Origin: Vibrio sp. FE10
GTDB taxonomy: Bacteria; Pseudomonadota; Gammaproteobacteria; Enterobacterales; Vibrionaceae
DNA length: 64,000 bases
NCBI RefSeq assembly: GCF_030297155.1
Contig: NZ_AP028068.1
Location: 434,001-498,000, forward strand
Reading direction: 5' to 3'
The notes beneath the pieces were generated by a model. The model ran no database searches. It saw nothing but the letters and a program-made list of their open reading frames with translations, and had not been told where the DNA came from. This document shows, one piece after another, positions 25,731-33,301 of this stretch (position 1 is its first letter; the number at the start of each line of letters is the position of its first letter). The translations under genes were made by a program, and so were the position numbers.

Positions 25731-26204
25731 CTATTTCAGCCCCAACACATGCTCGATAAAAGTCGACTTCTTTTCGCGGTATTCATCTTGTAGCCAACCT
25801 TCACAAGACATTTTGAGGGCATTGTATTGCTCCACTAATGCCGGATTCGTACTTAGCTTGTCACGAAACGTTAGAAAGCATTCAAACTCAGAACCGTTGG
25901 CCACCACTTGCAACGCCACTTCGTCCCCAGATGTAGACTCCAACATACACAGCTCGGGCGTTCTTAAGGTATCGAGTTTCTCTTTAAAGCCGAGTGTTGT
26001 GAGTCTCTCTATAACATCCTCAAATTCGCCAAGCTCAACACCTACGAAGATATCCAAGTCGCCTTTAGATACTGCAGATGGAATCGAAGATGCGCCTACA
26101 TGCTCAACTCTCGCATTAGGGATTAGCTTTTTGATGTCACGTTCGTATCGGATAAACAGCTCATTGCAAGCCACTTGGTATTGTTCAGCAGGGTAGAATT
26201 TCAT
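25731..26204 (-). CDS. GrpB family protein (nucleotidyltransferase-like fold)
   Basis: 157 residues: VEHVGASSIPSAVSKGDLDIFVGVEL carries the GS-x10-DxD arrangement of nucleotidyltransferase folds (Ser-Ser, then Asp-Leu-Asp). The C terminus (EYREKKSTFIEHVLGL) matches GrpB/UPF0157 proteins. The biochemical role of the family is not established. Followed by a start-proximal neighbour, a small membrane protein, on the same strand. Confidence 0.85.
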   Translation of the reverse strand: MKFYPAEQYQVACNELFIRYERDIKKLIPNARVEHVGASSIPSAVSKGDLDIFVGVELGEFEDVIERLTTLGFKEKLDTLRTPELCMLESTSGDEVALQVVANGSEFECFLTFRDKLSTNPALVEQYNALKMSCEGWLQDEYREKKSTFIEHVLGLK

Positions 26205-26235
26205 ACTTACTCACTTCTATGGCTAGCTCTGAGCA

Positions 26236-26475
26236 TTAAAAACTATTGAACACACCGATAGCTATCAGAAATAGCGCGAGACTAATCGCACCGATATAAG
26301 AGATTCTGGTTCGCTCTTTTTCAGTTGGAGTCAATGAAGGGAAGCGTCCTGATGTGAATACTTTACAGACTATCCAGCCAGCTCCGTAACCAATGAACTC
26401 AATCAATATCGACTGAAACAGATACCTAAAGAATGAGCTCAATGCCCTAAAATACGCGACTATCAAGTCTTCCAT
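26236..26475 (-). CDS. Small membrane protein, 79 residues
   Basis: Not recognised. Two hydrophobic segments: SFFRYLFQSILIEFIGYGAGWIVC and SYIGAISLALFLIAIGVFNSF, with a charged loop between (TSGRFPSLTPTEKERTR). It lies 31 bases upstream of the GrpB-like gene on the same strand and may be cotranscribed with it. A likely inner-membrane hairpin protein of unknown role. Confidence 0.6.
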   Translation of the reverse strand: MEDLIVAYFRALSSFFRYLFQSILIEFIGYGAGWIVCKVFTSGRFPSLTPTEKERTRISYIGAISLALFLIAIGVFNSF

Positions 26476-26661
26476 TTTTTGTCCTAATTAAAGTCAATTT
26501 GGAACAGAAAATGCCACGGGTAGAGATTCATATCAAGTAAGTTATACAGGGTAGTATGCTTAAAACATTTCCCGAACCTTTAAGGTAAAATAATTGAAGA
26601 TCATTTTTCAGTGAGGAATAACACTCGTTAAGAGCACCTCCTACAGACATTCCAGCTCACC

Positions 26662-26682
26662 TTGATAGGTTTTAACTATCAA
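26662..26682. promoter_or_regulatory. Palindrome TTGATAG(7)CTATCAA, copy 1
   Basis: Inverted repeat TTGATAG / CTATCAA around GTTTTAA. Its centre is 74 bases, about seven helical turns, from the related palindrome at 26737-26755. Candidate operator for the small ORF at 26789. Apart from the two palindromes, the 26476-26788 gap shows no other feature. Confidence 0.45.
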
Positions 26683-26736
26683 AGTTCAAGCTTCAATAGA
26701 CTTATCTTAAAGTTAAATGGTATTATTGATTAATAA

Positions 26737-26755
26737 TGATAGGTAAAACCTATCA
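26737..26755. promoter_or_regulatory. Palindrome TGATAGGT(3)ACCTATCA, copy 2
   Basis: Perfect 8-bp arms with an AAA spacer, 33 bases before the ATG at 26789. Shares TGATAG/CTATCA with copy 1. Regulator unknown. Confidence 0.5.
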
Positions 26756-26788
26756 ACATTGACTTGTATATTCTTAGTAAAGGTAAAC

Positions 26789-27064
26789 ATGGAATTGAGT
26801 AGCATTGTTCACATAAGTTCGATTAGTTGTGCTTGCACAGCTTGTACTCGCCTACTTTGGCTTAATGACTTCTCATTTAAAGGGTTAGAACTAGATACTC
26901 TTATTGTGCATGCTCAATCCGCAGCGATGCTACCAATGGCATTGGTACTATTAGTCGCGAGCGTAAAGCCTCAAATAACACAAGAAATACAAGGCTTGAA
27001 TGCTCATTACTTAATATCTGCAATTTCATTAACTTATGTTTCGGTCAGTTCACTTCAAATTTAA
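26789..27064 (+). CDS. Hypothetical small protein, 91 residues
   Basis: Not recognised. Starts at the ATG at 26789 with an AAAGG site (the open frame extends to 26759). Contains a cysteine cluster near the N terminus (SISCACTACTR) and two moderately hydrophobic stretches (SAAMLPMALVLLVASV and YLISAISLTYVSV), so it may be membrane associated. Support for a real gene is the ribosome binding site and the two palindromes just upstream. No homology argument is possible here, and it could be spurious. Confidence 0.35.
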   Translation: MELSSIVHISSISCACTACTRLLWLNDFSFKGLELDTLIVHAQSAAMLPMALVLLVASVKPQITQEIQGLNAHYLISAISLTYVSVSSLQI

Positions 27065-27125
27065 TCAAGGAGTTGGGCAGCGACAGATACCTGAAGTTAA
27101 CCATTTACTCCAAGAAACAACTTCC

Positions 27126-27245
27126 CTAAACAAAAAATCCCCGGCAATAGGGGCCGGGGGGAAGATGGGAAAATGAGTCTGACGTATGCCTGCGATCAAA
27201 CTCCCCCGAAACCTCATCTAAAGCTGATGTCCTAGTTGAGGGATT
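27126..27245 (-). ncRNA. Structured 3'-UTR element, copy A, with terminator
   Basis: On the minus strand, three hairpins in a row: (1) 27241-27212, CCTCA and CTA paired with TAG and TGAGG; (2) 27203-27175, GAGTTTGA paired with TCAGACTC (one mismatch); (3) 27159-27139, CCCCGGC / GCCGGGG followed by ATTTTTT, a rho-independent terminator. A second copy with the same order, spacing and paired changes lies at 29546-29665. It begins 61 bases past the stop of the 41-residue ORF. Function unknown; could be a 3'-UTR-derived sRNA or a decorated terminator. Confidence 0.5.
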
Positions 27246-27305
27246 GGCAAATGGTTGTTGAAATGTCGTGTCTTACTTTGCTAACGATTCAGTCTGAGAA
27301 AGCCA

Positions 27306-27431
27306 TCATCCATCCTCTATATTCCGCTTGATCATGCGATAAACCAGAAATGCAGCGACAATGCATAGAACAGTCATCACGATGCTGCTAATACCAAGAA
27401 AAACGTAAATTGGTTCCACTTCTTCTCCCAT
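27306..27431 (-). CDS. Small single-pass membrane protein, 41 residues
   Basis: An ORF not usually called: ATG at 27431 after a GGAGAGAG ribosome binding site, stop at 27306. The protein is MGEEVEPIYVFLGIS followed by a hydrophobic helix (SIVMTVLCIVAAFLV) and a basic-acidic tail (YRMIKRNIEDG). This is the usual form of small regulatory membrane proteins: acidic N terminus, one helix, positive charges just inside. The upstream operator-like palindromes at 27498 and 27592 and the structured element downstream with a terminator make a compact transcription unit. Function unknown. Confidence 0.55.
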   Translation of the reverse strand: MGEEVEPIYVFLGISSIVMTVLCIVAAFLVYRMIKRNIEDG

Positions 27432-27497
27432 CACTCTCTCCAGAAATAAGCCTCGATGACTCTGACATCATCAGTAGCACACTAATATTTAATGACA

Positions 27498-27522
27498 ATT
27501 TAAAGGTTAACACCCTTTATTT
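27498..27522. promoter_or_regulatory. Operator-like palindrome, copy 2
   Basis: Matches the perfect palindrome at 27592-27618 at its core: TAAAGGTTA-A-CACCCTTTA. 67 bases upstream of the 41-residue ORF on the minus strand. Candidate site for the TetR protein at 29015. Confidence 0.5.
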
Positions 27523-27591
27523 GGCCGTGATTTTTGTTTTATCGCTAATTATTAATTAGCCAAAGCCAACGAACTGTTGTTATACTCGCCC

Positions 27592-27618
27592 AAAATAAAG
27601 GGTGTCACCCTTTATTTT
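27592..27618. promoter_or_regulatory. 27-bp perfect palindrome, operator-like
   Basis: 13-bp arms (AAAATAAAGGGTG and its complement) around a single central T. It sits just downstream of a TATACT hexamer (27581-27586), so it would cover a + strand start site for the mipA-like gene at 27748. Two weaker copies lie at 27498 and 28811, all around the TetR locus; a short GGGTCACCC remnant occurs at 27723. Confidence 0.7.
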
Positions 27619-27747
27619 TTTGAAGTCTACGTTTAGTCAGACTTATCGTCAAGCTACTTCGTAACCAAAAGTCAGAATAACCGCTCAACTCTATTGGCGT
27701 TGGGTTCCTAAATTTGAACATAGGGTCACCCCTTACAAGAGCAAAAC

Positions 27748-28488
27748 ATGAAAAAAGCAGCACTCACTACCCTCATTTTAGCCATGTCTTTATCGGCACC
27801 AATTAACGCTGAAATTGGCGTAGGCCTAACCGCCAGTTACTCGCCAAATGTTTACAAGGGAGGCGATACCGAAGTTACGCCGTTCCCTCTCATTAGTTAC
27901 GATAATGGCCATTTTTTCATTGAAGGTGTCCAAGCTGGCTATCGCTTGGCTCCAAAAGGCAGCGTGAACAATCTCGTTATCTTTGCGGCCTACGATCCTC
28001 GCACCTTAGACGCGAAGGAGTCCGATGATCCCGATATCAAGAAGCTGAATGATCGCGATCCTTCATTCATGGGTGGGGTCGCTTATGTATTGACGACGAA
28101 TGTTGGAGAGCTCAGAGCAGGTGTGGGTACCGATATTGGTTCAGTTCACAATGGCCTTTATGCAGAAACTCGGTACAGCTACCACATCAATACGGGGCCA
28201 TTTGGTTTGATCCCAGCGATAGGATATTCACTCAATAGCGATAAATTGAATGAGCATTTGTATGGTGTTTCGGCGTCTGAAGCAGCCAATACTCGCTTTG
28301 AAGAATTTAACCCAAACTGGAGTGGACGTTACTTTGTCGGTTTGACCGGGTACATGCACTTATCAAAGCAATTACGTTTAACGGGAGGGGTTAGATATGA
28401 AAACCTCGACTCTGAAATCGAGAAAAGCCCGATACTTGAAAGTACAACATCGGTTATTGGGAATGTTGGAGTAAGTTACACTTTCTAA
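27748..28488 (+). CDS. MipA/OmpV family outer membrane protein
   Basis: 246 residues with a signal peptide (MKKAALTTLILAMSLSAPINAE). The mature part alternates short amphipathic strands (IGVGLTASYSPNVYKGGDTEVTPFPLISYDNGHFFIEGVQAGY, typical of the MipA N terminus) and ends in the aromatic C-terminal strand VIGNVGVSYTF, a signal for outer-membrane beta-barrel insertion. MipA/OmpV proteins form small barrels; some bind murein synthesis enzymes, others respond to osmotic or antibiotic stress. A large palindrome upstream and the nearby TetR gene suggest repression that is relieved by an unknown compound. Confidence 0.9.
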   Translation: MKKAALTTLILAMSLSAPINAEIGVGLTASYSPNVYKGGDTEVTPFPLISYDNGHFFIEGVQAGYRLAPKGSVNNLVIFAAYDPRTLDAKESDDPDIKKLNDRDPSFMGGVAYVLTTNVGELRAGVGTDIGSVHNGLYAETRYSYHINTGPFGLIPAIGYSLNSDKLNEHLYGVSASEAANTRFEEFNPNWSGRYFVGLTGYMHLSKQLRLTGGVRYENLDSEIEKSPILESTTSVIGNVGVSYTF

Positions 28489-28576
28489 TGGCTTGAGCGC
28501 ATTTAACGCGACTGAATATCAATGAAACTGGTTTAGAAAAAGGACTTTCTACAACCTTGAACGCTAGTTGAAACCG

Positions 28577-28795
28577 CTATACGTACAGATCTATTTTATT
28601 CATCTTCTTAACCACATCTTCACCTTGAATCCTTTTTAATACCGTTCCATTCGACGATGAGATAACAATTTGCTTGTGGCTATCTAGCTTGGCTGACAGG
28701 TCGGCCTTGTTCGCTGAAAACGTCGTGTTGATGTAATCAGTGGCGCTATTCAGTTTGTGACTGCTCAATGGGGAATGTATCAGGTTGGTCATCAT
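28577..28795 (-). CDS. Hypothetical protein, 72 residues
   Basis: Not recognised. ATG at 28795 (a second in-frame ATG at 28792) with an AAAGG site. The sequence is hydrophilic, with a polar N terminus and a C-terminal part (ADLSAKLDSHKQIVISSSNGTVLKRIQGEDVVKKMNKIDLYV) that predicts two strands and a helix; the layout recalls FlaG-like proteins but I would not claim it. Divergent from the TetR gene with an operator-like palindrome at 28811 between them, so it is probably part of the same control unit. Confidence 0.55.
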   Translation of the reverse strand: MMTNLIHSPLSSHKLNSATDYINTTFSANKADLSAKLDSHKQIVISSSNGTVLKRIQGEDVVKKMNKIDLYV

Positions 28796-28810
28796 TTCGA
28801 GCCTTTCAAA

Positions 28811-28835
28811 AAATAAAGGTTAACAACCTCTATTC
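28811..28835. promoter_or_regulatory. Operator-like palindrome, copy 3
   Basis: AAATAAAGGTTA-A-CAACCTCTATTC; nine of twelve arm positions pair and it shares the AATAAAGG half-site with the other two copies. It lies 16 bases before the 72-residue ORF and 180 bases before the tetR start. Confidence 0.5.
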
Positions 28836-29014
28836 TATATGCTAAATGTATAATTTCAATAGTATGAACTCGATGAGGCCTGTTTGAGCCCATTAATGTT
28901 CAGTTACTCAACGATCGATTGTATCGCAAGCTTTGTGCCTTTATTCTACGGCCTGTTACTGCTTATTATCGATGGCAATAAAATACAACCATCATCCAAC
29001 GTTCGGAGGCAAGA

Positions 29015-29461
29015 GTGGGAAGAGCAAGCGCTGCACAAGCGATTATTACACGACAAAAGATCATCGATGCTGCATTTGATATCGCATTAAATGAAGGCTT
29101 CGACAAGGCAACCTTTGCTTATATTGCTAAAAAAGCCGGTGTGTCTAAGTCAGGGATTAATGCTCACTTCGACAGAAAAGCCGATATTGCCAAAGAGCTT
29201 GAGCCTCTGTTTGCAAAGATCATCAATGAGCACTTAAATTACGAGTCGACCGCGGCGTTTTCGAAGACGTGGCAGAAAGCCATTGATAGTGAACCGAATT
29301 TTGTGGCAGCTATTATTGCATTTGGTCCTATTATGCCAACGGAGAAAGGCATCAAAGGGCTACAATCTAAGATCCAAGGCGAAGAGCAAGAAGTGCTCGA
29401 CTGTATCTATCACTGCATCGGCTATGCGGTTTGTAATATTCAATCTCGCCAATCCGCTTAA
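29015..29461 (+). CDS. TetR family regulator, short form
   Basis: 148 residues, GTG start after a GGAGG site. The N-terminal helix-turn-helix is complete (TRQKIIDAAFDIALNEGFDKATFAYIAKKAGVSKSGINAHFDRKADIAKEL). The ligand-binding part is only ~95 residues, shorter than the usual ~140, but ends cleanly at CNIQSRQSA. Either a compact member or a C-terminally shortened one. It is the only regulator in the mipA block and the best candidate to bind the AATAAAGG palindromes at 27498, 27592 and 28811. Confidence 0.85.
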   Translation: MGRASAAQAIITRQKIIDAAFDIALNEGFDKATFAYIAKKAGVSKSGINAHFDRKADIAKELEPLFAKIINEHLNYESTAAFSKTWQKAIDSEPNFVAAIIAFGPIMPTEKGIKGLQSKIQGEEQEVLDCIYHCIGYAVCNIQSRQSA

Positions 29462-29545
29462 TTCGCCTATCTTCATTCTGCAAATTTAACGAATAAAGCG
29501 ACCTATATTCAGCTTCACATTTCCTGTTTCCTATTGCCGATTGTC

Positions 29546-29665
29546 CAAAAACAAAAAGCCCCGGTTATAGGAACCGGGGAAACAGGGTGGGATGAGTTTG
29601 GCGCGTGCCCGTAAACCAAACTCTCCCCAAGCCTCACCTAAGACTCATGCTCTTAGGTAAAGGAT
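29546..29665 (-). ncRNA. Structured 3'-UTR element, copy B, with terminator
   Basis: Same three-hairpin order as copy A at 27126: (1) ACCTAAGA / TCTTAGGT, 8 bp perfect (29658-29636 with complement); (2) GAGTTTGG / CCAAACTC, 8 bp perfect (29623-29594); (3) CCCCGGTT / AACCGGGG followed by CTTTTTGTTTTT, a rho-independent terminator. Begins 28 bases past the puuD stop codon, so it ends the puuD operon transcript. Changes between A and B preserve pairing (for example A-T against G-C at the inner pair of hairpin 2). Confidence 0.5.
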
Positions 29666-29692
29666 GCTGAGTAATGTTATTGCAAAGTACGG

Positions 29693-31003
29693 TTATTGAA
29701 GCGTAGCGCCTTGCTCTACCCAAGTGCCGATGAGTGCGCGTTCTTCATCAGTCATTTGAGTCATGTTACCGAGCGGCATCACCTTGGTTGTTACGGTTTG
29801 AGCAACAATCCTTGGGACGTTGGCTTTAATCTCTTCTGGGGTATCAAACATCACACCACCTGGCGCAGCAGCAAAAGCCGCGTGGCTCGGGGTTGATGAG
29901 TGACACACAGAACAGCGCTCTTGAATGACTTTGTTGATAGTTTCAAAGCTGACGCCTGCGCTAGCGGTTTGCGCTGCATGACCAGCTGGAACAACAGCCG
30001 TAGTTGAAGCAGTACCGTTTGCAGCAAGTTCTTCTGTCGCTGATTCGGTCGCGCTTACTTGCACTTCTTGAACCACTGGTGCTTGCACAACCGGAGTCAT
30101 CTGCTTTTTCGCGTAAGGTGAGGTAACAAACGCAAGCGTGATCATACCCAATGCCGCTACTGGTATTGTCCATGCGAACTTCTGGCTACCATGACGGGTG
30201 TTGAAGTAGTGACGCACTAAGATACTGAAGATCGCTAGGCCAGCAAGGATCAACCAGTTGTATTCCGAGCCATAAGTGCTTGGGAAGTGGTTACTGATCA
30301 TGATGAACAACACTGGCAGTGTCATGTAGTTGTTGTGACGAGAACGCAGTAGACCTTTCGCTGGCAGTGCCGGATCCGGTTCGCGCTTCTCTTCTATCGC
30401 TTTCACCAAGTTACGCTGCGCTGGCATGATAACGCGGAATACGTTACCCACCATGATGGTACCAATGATGGCACCCACGTGGATGTAAGCACCACGGCCA
30501 CTGAACACTTGAGTTAGGCCGTACGTCGCAGCGACGAGCAATACAAACAGCACAACGCCAAGCAGTACGGGGGTTTTACCTAATGGTGAATCACACAGTA
30601 AGTCGTAGATAAACCAACCAGCAACGAATGAACCAATACCAATCGCGATTGCGGTTGTTGAATCAAGACCAGAGCCCGGTGCAATCAGGTAAATCTCAGC
30701 GTTGAGGTAGTAAACCACACCCAGTAGACACACACCGGTGATCCACGTGAAGTAAGCTTCCCATTTGAACCAGTGCAGGTGCTCTGGCATCTCTGATGGC
30801 GCAAGTTTGTACTTCTCTAGGTGATAAATACCACCACCGTGAATCGCCCATAAGTCGCCCGAAAGGCCCGTTTTTGGGTTTACTCGGTTAAGATTATTCT
30901 CTAACCAAACAAAGTAAAATGATGCGCCTATCCACGCAACACCAACAATCATGTGAGCCCAGCGTATTGCTAAGTTCAACCACTCTGTAATATGCGGATC
31001 CAT
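29693..31003 (-). CDS. puuD: Urate hydroxylase PuuD (membrane, cytochrome c tail)
   Basis: 436 residues from the ATG at 31003 (AGGAG site); a GTG at 31021 overlaps allA. The first ~300 residues hold about eight or nine membrane helices beginning ITEWLNLAIRWAHMIVGVAWIGASFYFVWLENNL. After an Ala/Thr-rich linker the C-terminal domain has the haem c motif CSVCH and ends with a class I cytochrome c Met segment (KVMPLGNMTQMTDEERALIGTW). PuuD oxidises urate to 5-hydroxyisourate and passes electrons through its cytochrome, unlike soluble uricases. Last gene of the puuE-uraD-alc-allA-puuD cluster. Confidence 0.95.
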   Translation of the reverse strand: MDPHITEWLNLAIRWAHMIVGVAWIGASFYFVWLENNLNRVNPKTGLSGDLWAIHGGGIYHLEKYKLAPSEMPEHLHWFKWEAYFTWITGVCLLGVVYYLNAEIYLIAPGSGLDSTTAIAIGIGSFVAGWFIYDLLCDSPLGKTPVLLGVVLFVLLVAATYGLTQVFSGRGAYIHVGAIIGTIMVGNVFRVIMPAQRNLVKAIEEKREPDPALPAKGLLRSRHNNYMTLPVLFIMISNHFPSTYGSEYNWLILAGLAIFSILVRHYFNTRHGSQKFAWTIPVAALGMITLAFVTSPYAKKQMTPVVQAPVVQEVQVSATESATEELAANGTASTTAVVPAGHAAQTASAGVSFETINKVIQERCSVCHSSTPSHAAFAAAPGGVMFDTPEEIKANVPRIVAQTVTTKVMPLGNMTQMTDEERALIGTWVEQGATLQ

Positions 31004-31017
31004 AATAAACTCCTGTA

Positions 31018-31578
31018 TCACAACGCTTTAGCTAAGCGTTGCTCTTCCTTATTGTCGTCCGTTGGCAGATCGTCCAAATGCAATGCCACTCGGTCGCTGT
31101 CGAAATAAACTTCGTCACAGTTGTGCCCTTCGCCGCCTCTATCGACGATCAAGAACTGGTCTTGATCAGTAAGCGCAAGAACTGGGTGATGCCACACCCC
31201 TTTGTGATAGTTCACTCCTTGACGGCCGTTGCTCAAGAAAGCTCGGCTATTGGCTAATGTTGGATCGTCGCCTTTTGGCGCAACAACAATTAAATAGGGT
31301 TGACCAAGTAATGGAATGAATGCCTGAGAGCCAAGTGGATGACGCTCTAACATTTTGATGGTCAGTGGGTAGCTCAACGGTGTGGCTTGGAAGATGCTGA
31401 TGATCGCTTCTCCGTCTTGGTCTTGCACATCCGTTGTCGCTAGCTTGTGGTAGCGACGTGTTGATCCACTGTTGATCATGAAGAAATCACTATTATCGGA
31501 CTCGATAACATCGCCAAACTCTGCAAAATCCTGCTTGGTTAACGGTTCGATGGATAAACGACGTATTCCATTACTCAT
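31018..31578 (-). CDS. allA: Ureidoglycolate lyase
   Basis: 186 residues. The cupin-like AllA fold is marked by LSIEPLTKQDFAEFGDVIE at the N terminus, ERHPLGSQAFIPLLGQPYLIVVAP in the middle and GVNYHKGVWHHPVLAL with the conserved His residues. It releases glyoxylate and urea from ureidoglycolate, the final step of the allantoin route. It sits between alc and puuD in one operon; 14-15 bases separate it from each neighbour's coding end. The glyoxylate it forms feeds Gcl and AceB encoded further on. Confidence 0.95.
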   Translation of the reverse strand: MSNGIRRLSIEPLTKQDFAEFGDVIESDNSDFFMINSGSTRRYHKLATTDVQDQDGEAIISIFQATPLSYPLTIKMLERHPLGSQAFIPLLGQPYLIVVAPKGDDPTLANSRAFLSNGRQGVNYHKGVWHHPVLALTDQDQFLIVDRGGEGHNCDEVYFDSDRVALHLDDLPTDDNKEEQRLAKAL

Positions 31579-31593
31579 ATCTGATTTCCTTAC

Positions 31594-32580
31594 CTATTTC
31601 GCCTTCGTACCAAACAGACGCAAACGGCTGATACCGCCATCTGGGAATATGTTTGCACGTACGTGGGTAATCGCACCAAGGTCGTTTACCTCAGAAATGA
31701 ATTCGTGAATCTCGTGTGCTTGTAGCTTTTGTGCTGGCAACAGTTCACGCCAGAATAGGCTTTGTGTTTCTACTTGGTCGTCGGTACCACCTTTCACGTA
31801 AGCGGCTTGAATTGAGCAGCTATCTGGGTAGTTACCTTTGAAGTGAGCCGTGTCCACTACGATACGTTCAATGTTACCTGGGTGGCCTAGTGCCACGATA
31901 ACCCAGTCATTACCCGGTGTACGACGACGTGCTGTTTCCCAGCCATCACCCATGTTTTCACCGCGGCCAGGGCCTAAGATGTTGGCTTTGTTGCCGTAGT
32001 GCTCATCGCTACATGCCAGTGCTCGGCCACCGTGTTCAACCGATGCTAGGTCGACTTGTTGCTGAGAATCTATTGCTTCCCAATCCACACTTGGTCGGCC
32101 ATAAACACGTAAGCGTGCGACACCGCCATCTGGGTAGATGTTCAAACGTAGGTGCGTAAATACTTGGTCACTTTCGATTGCTTCAAGATGATGATGATCA
32201 CCTTGCAATGCCATTGAAGGCAGAATTTCTTGCCACTCTGTTGAATCAGTTGGCTCACCTTGTGGTGAATAACACGCGTCAATTGATGCCGAAGGTGGGA
32301 AGTTACCTGTGAAGAATGAGGTATCAATATCAACGCCAGCAATGGTGCCAGCTAGGCCAAGGCGAACGACACAATAATCGTAACCTTCGCCGCGTTTACG
32401 TCTGCTTTCCCAACCGTCCATCCACTTGCCGTTGTCGTCGTATAAGTCGTCTTTCCACTCTGGTGCTGCGTGGCTGAGTAGACGGCTTTTATCCGCGAAA
32501 AAATCGTCTGTTGCGAAGATAGCTTCTGCGCCGAGTTTTTCGTCTGCAAGGTTTATGTACTGTTCAAATTTATGGGTCAT
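31594..32580 (-). CDS. alc: Allantoicase
   Basis: 328 residues made of two homologous jelly-roll repeats, each carrying the same sequence signature: [23 protein letters not shown]...[19 protein letters not shown] in the first and [23 protein letters not shown]...[19 protein letters not shown] in the second. Allantoicase hydrolyses allantoate to ureidoglycolate and urea. It is upstream of allA in the same operon, and the pair performs consecutive steps. Confidence 0.97.
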   Translation of the reverse strand: MTHKFEQYINLADEKLGAEAIFATDDFFADKSRLLSHAAPEWKDDLYDDNGKWMDGWESRRKRGEGYDYCVVRLGLAGTIAGVDIDTSFFTGNFPPSASIDACYSPQGEPTDSTEWQEILPSMALQGDHHHLEAIESDQVFTHLRLNIYPDGGVARLRVYGRPSVDWEAIDSQQQVDLASVEHGGRALACSDEHYGNKANILGPGRGENMGDGWETARRRTPGNDWVIVALGHPGNIERIVVDTAHFKGNYPDSCSIQAAYVKGGTDDQVETQSLFWRELLPAQKLQAHEIHEFISEVNDLGAITHVRANIFPDGGISRLRLFGTKAK

Positions 32581-32763
32581 GTCCGTGTAATCCTATGAAA
32601 TTAATCAAGTAATAATAAAATGAGAACTTAGTGGCTTATGCTTTATTCAATAAGGCTTTGATAAACAAGCCTTCGATAAATCAAGCTCTAATAAACAGCG
32701 CTCTGATAAACAAAGCTCTTGGCTCACTAAGACTGGGCTGAGATAGCTGTTAACTCCGTTAAC

Positions 32764-33279
32764 TTACATATCCCACAGACGAAACATCGCGATCTTGTTG
32801 ATCTCTTGAATCGCCGTAGCAAACTCAGTTTCACTATCATTTCCTAATCGCATCTCGAACGACTCAAGAATTTGGTAACGATTGGCTCCCTTCACCGCCA
32901 TGATAAAAGGGAAATTGAAGCGACTTTTGTAGCTGTTGTTGTAAGAAGTGAATTTTTCAAATTCTTCGGCGTTGCACTGGTCGATGCCCGCCCCCGCTTG
33001 TTCTTTGGTCGACGACTCAGTGAGTTCGCCGTTTACTGCTGCTCGACCGGCTAAATCCGGGTGAGCGTTGATCAAAGCCAACTGTTTGCCTTGGTCTGCA
33101 CTTAACAAGGTCGATGCCATTTTCAGATGAAGATTCTCGATATGGTCGTCTTCGGTATTCAAACCTTGGTCATACACCGCTTCTGCAACCCACGGGCTGT
33201 GTTCGTAGACATCAGCAAAGTGAGCGACAAAGGTATCGCGGTCCATGGTTGTTGGTTGGCATGATCGAAATTCAGTCAC
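32764..33279 (-). CDS. uraD: OHCU decarboxylase
   Basis: 171 residues, all-helical UraD family. Converts 2-oxo-4-hydroxy-4-carboxy-5-ureidoimidazoline to S-allantoin. The signature INAHPDLAGRAA contains the catalytic His, and FPFIMAVKGANRYQILESFEMRLGND is the second conserved block. The usual C-terminal peroxisomal-type extension is absent, as in bacteria. The 183-base gap before alc holds a short repeated stretch (ATAAACAA/AGCTCT variants) but no gene. puuE starts 23 bases upstream in the same operon. Confidence 0.95.
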   Translation of the reverse strand: MTEFRSCQPTTMDRDTFVAHFADVYEHSPWVAEAVYDQGLNTEDDHIENLHLKMASTLLSADQGKQLALINAHPDLAGRAAVNGELTESSTKEQAGAGIDQCNAEEFEKFTSYNNSYKSRFNFPFIMAVKGANRYQILESFEMRLGNDSETEFATAIQEINKIAMFRLWDM

Positions 33280-33301
33280 GTTAAGCCTCCTTGCTTCACT
33301 G

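Noticed and set aside
25654-26196. 180-residue plus-strand ORF opposite the GrpB-like gene
   Set aside because: It is the complement of a recognisable GrpB protein; its Ser/Thr-rich translation has no motif and is a shadow frame.
28884-29090. 68-residue plus-strand ORF overlapping the start of the tetR gene
   Set aside because: No good ribosome binding site, overlaps tetR in another frame, and has no family-like sequence. tetR with its GGAGG site is the real gene.
27126-29665. Integron attC or VCR-type repeats
   Set aside because: The two elements have three separate hairpins and a terminator T run, no GTTRRRY core site and no gene cassette arrangement.
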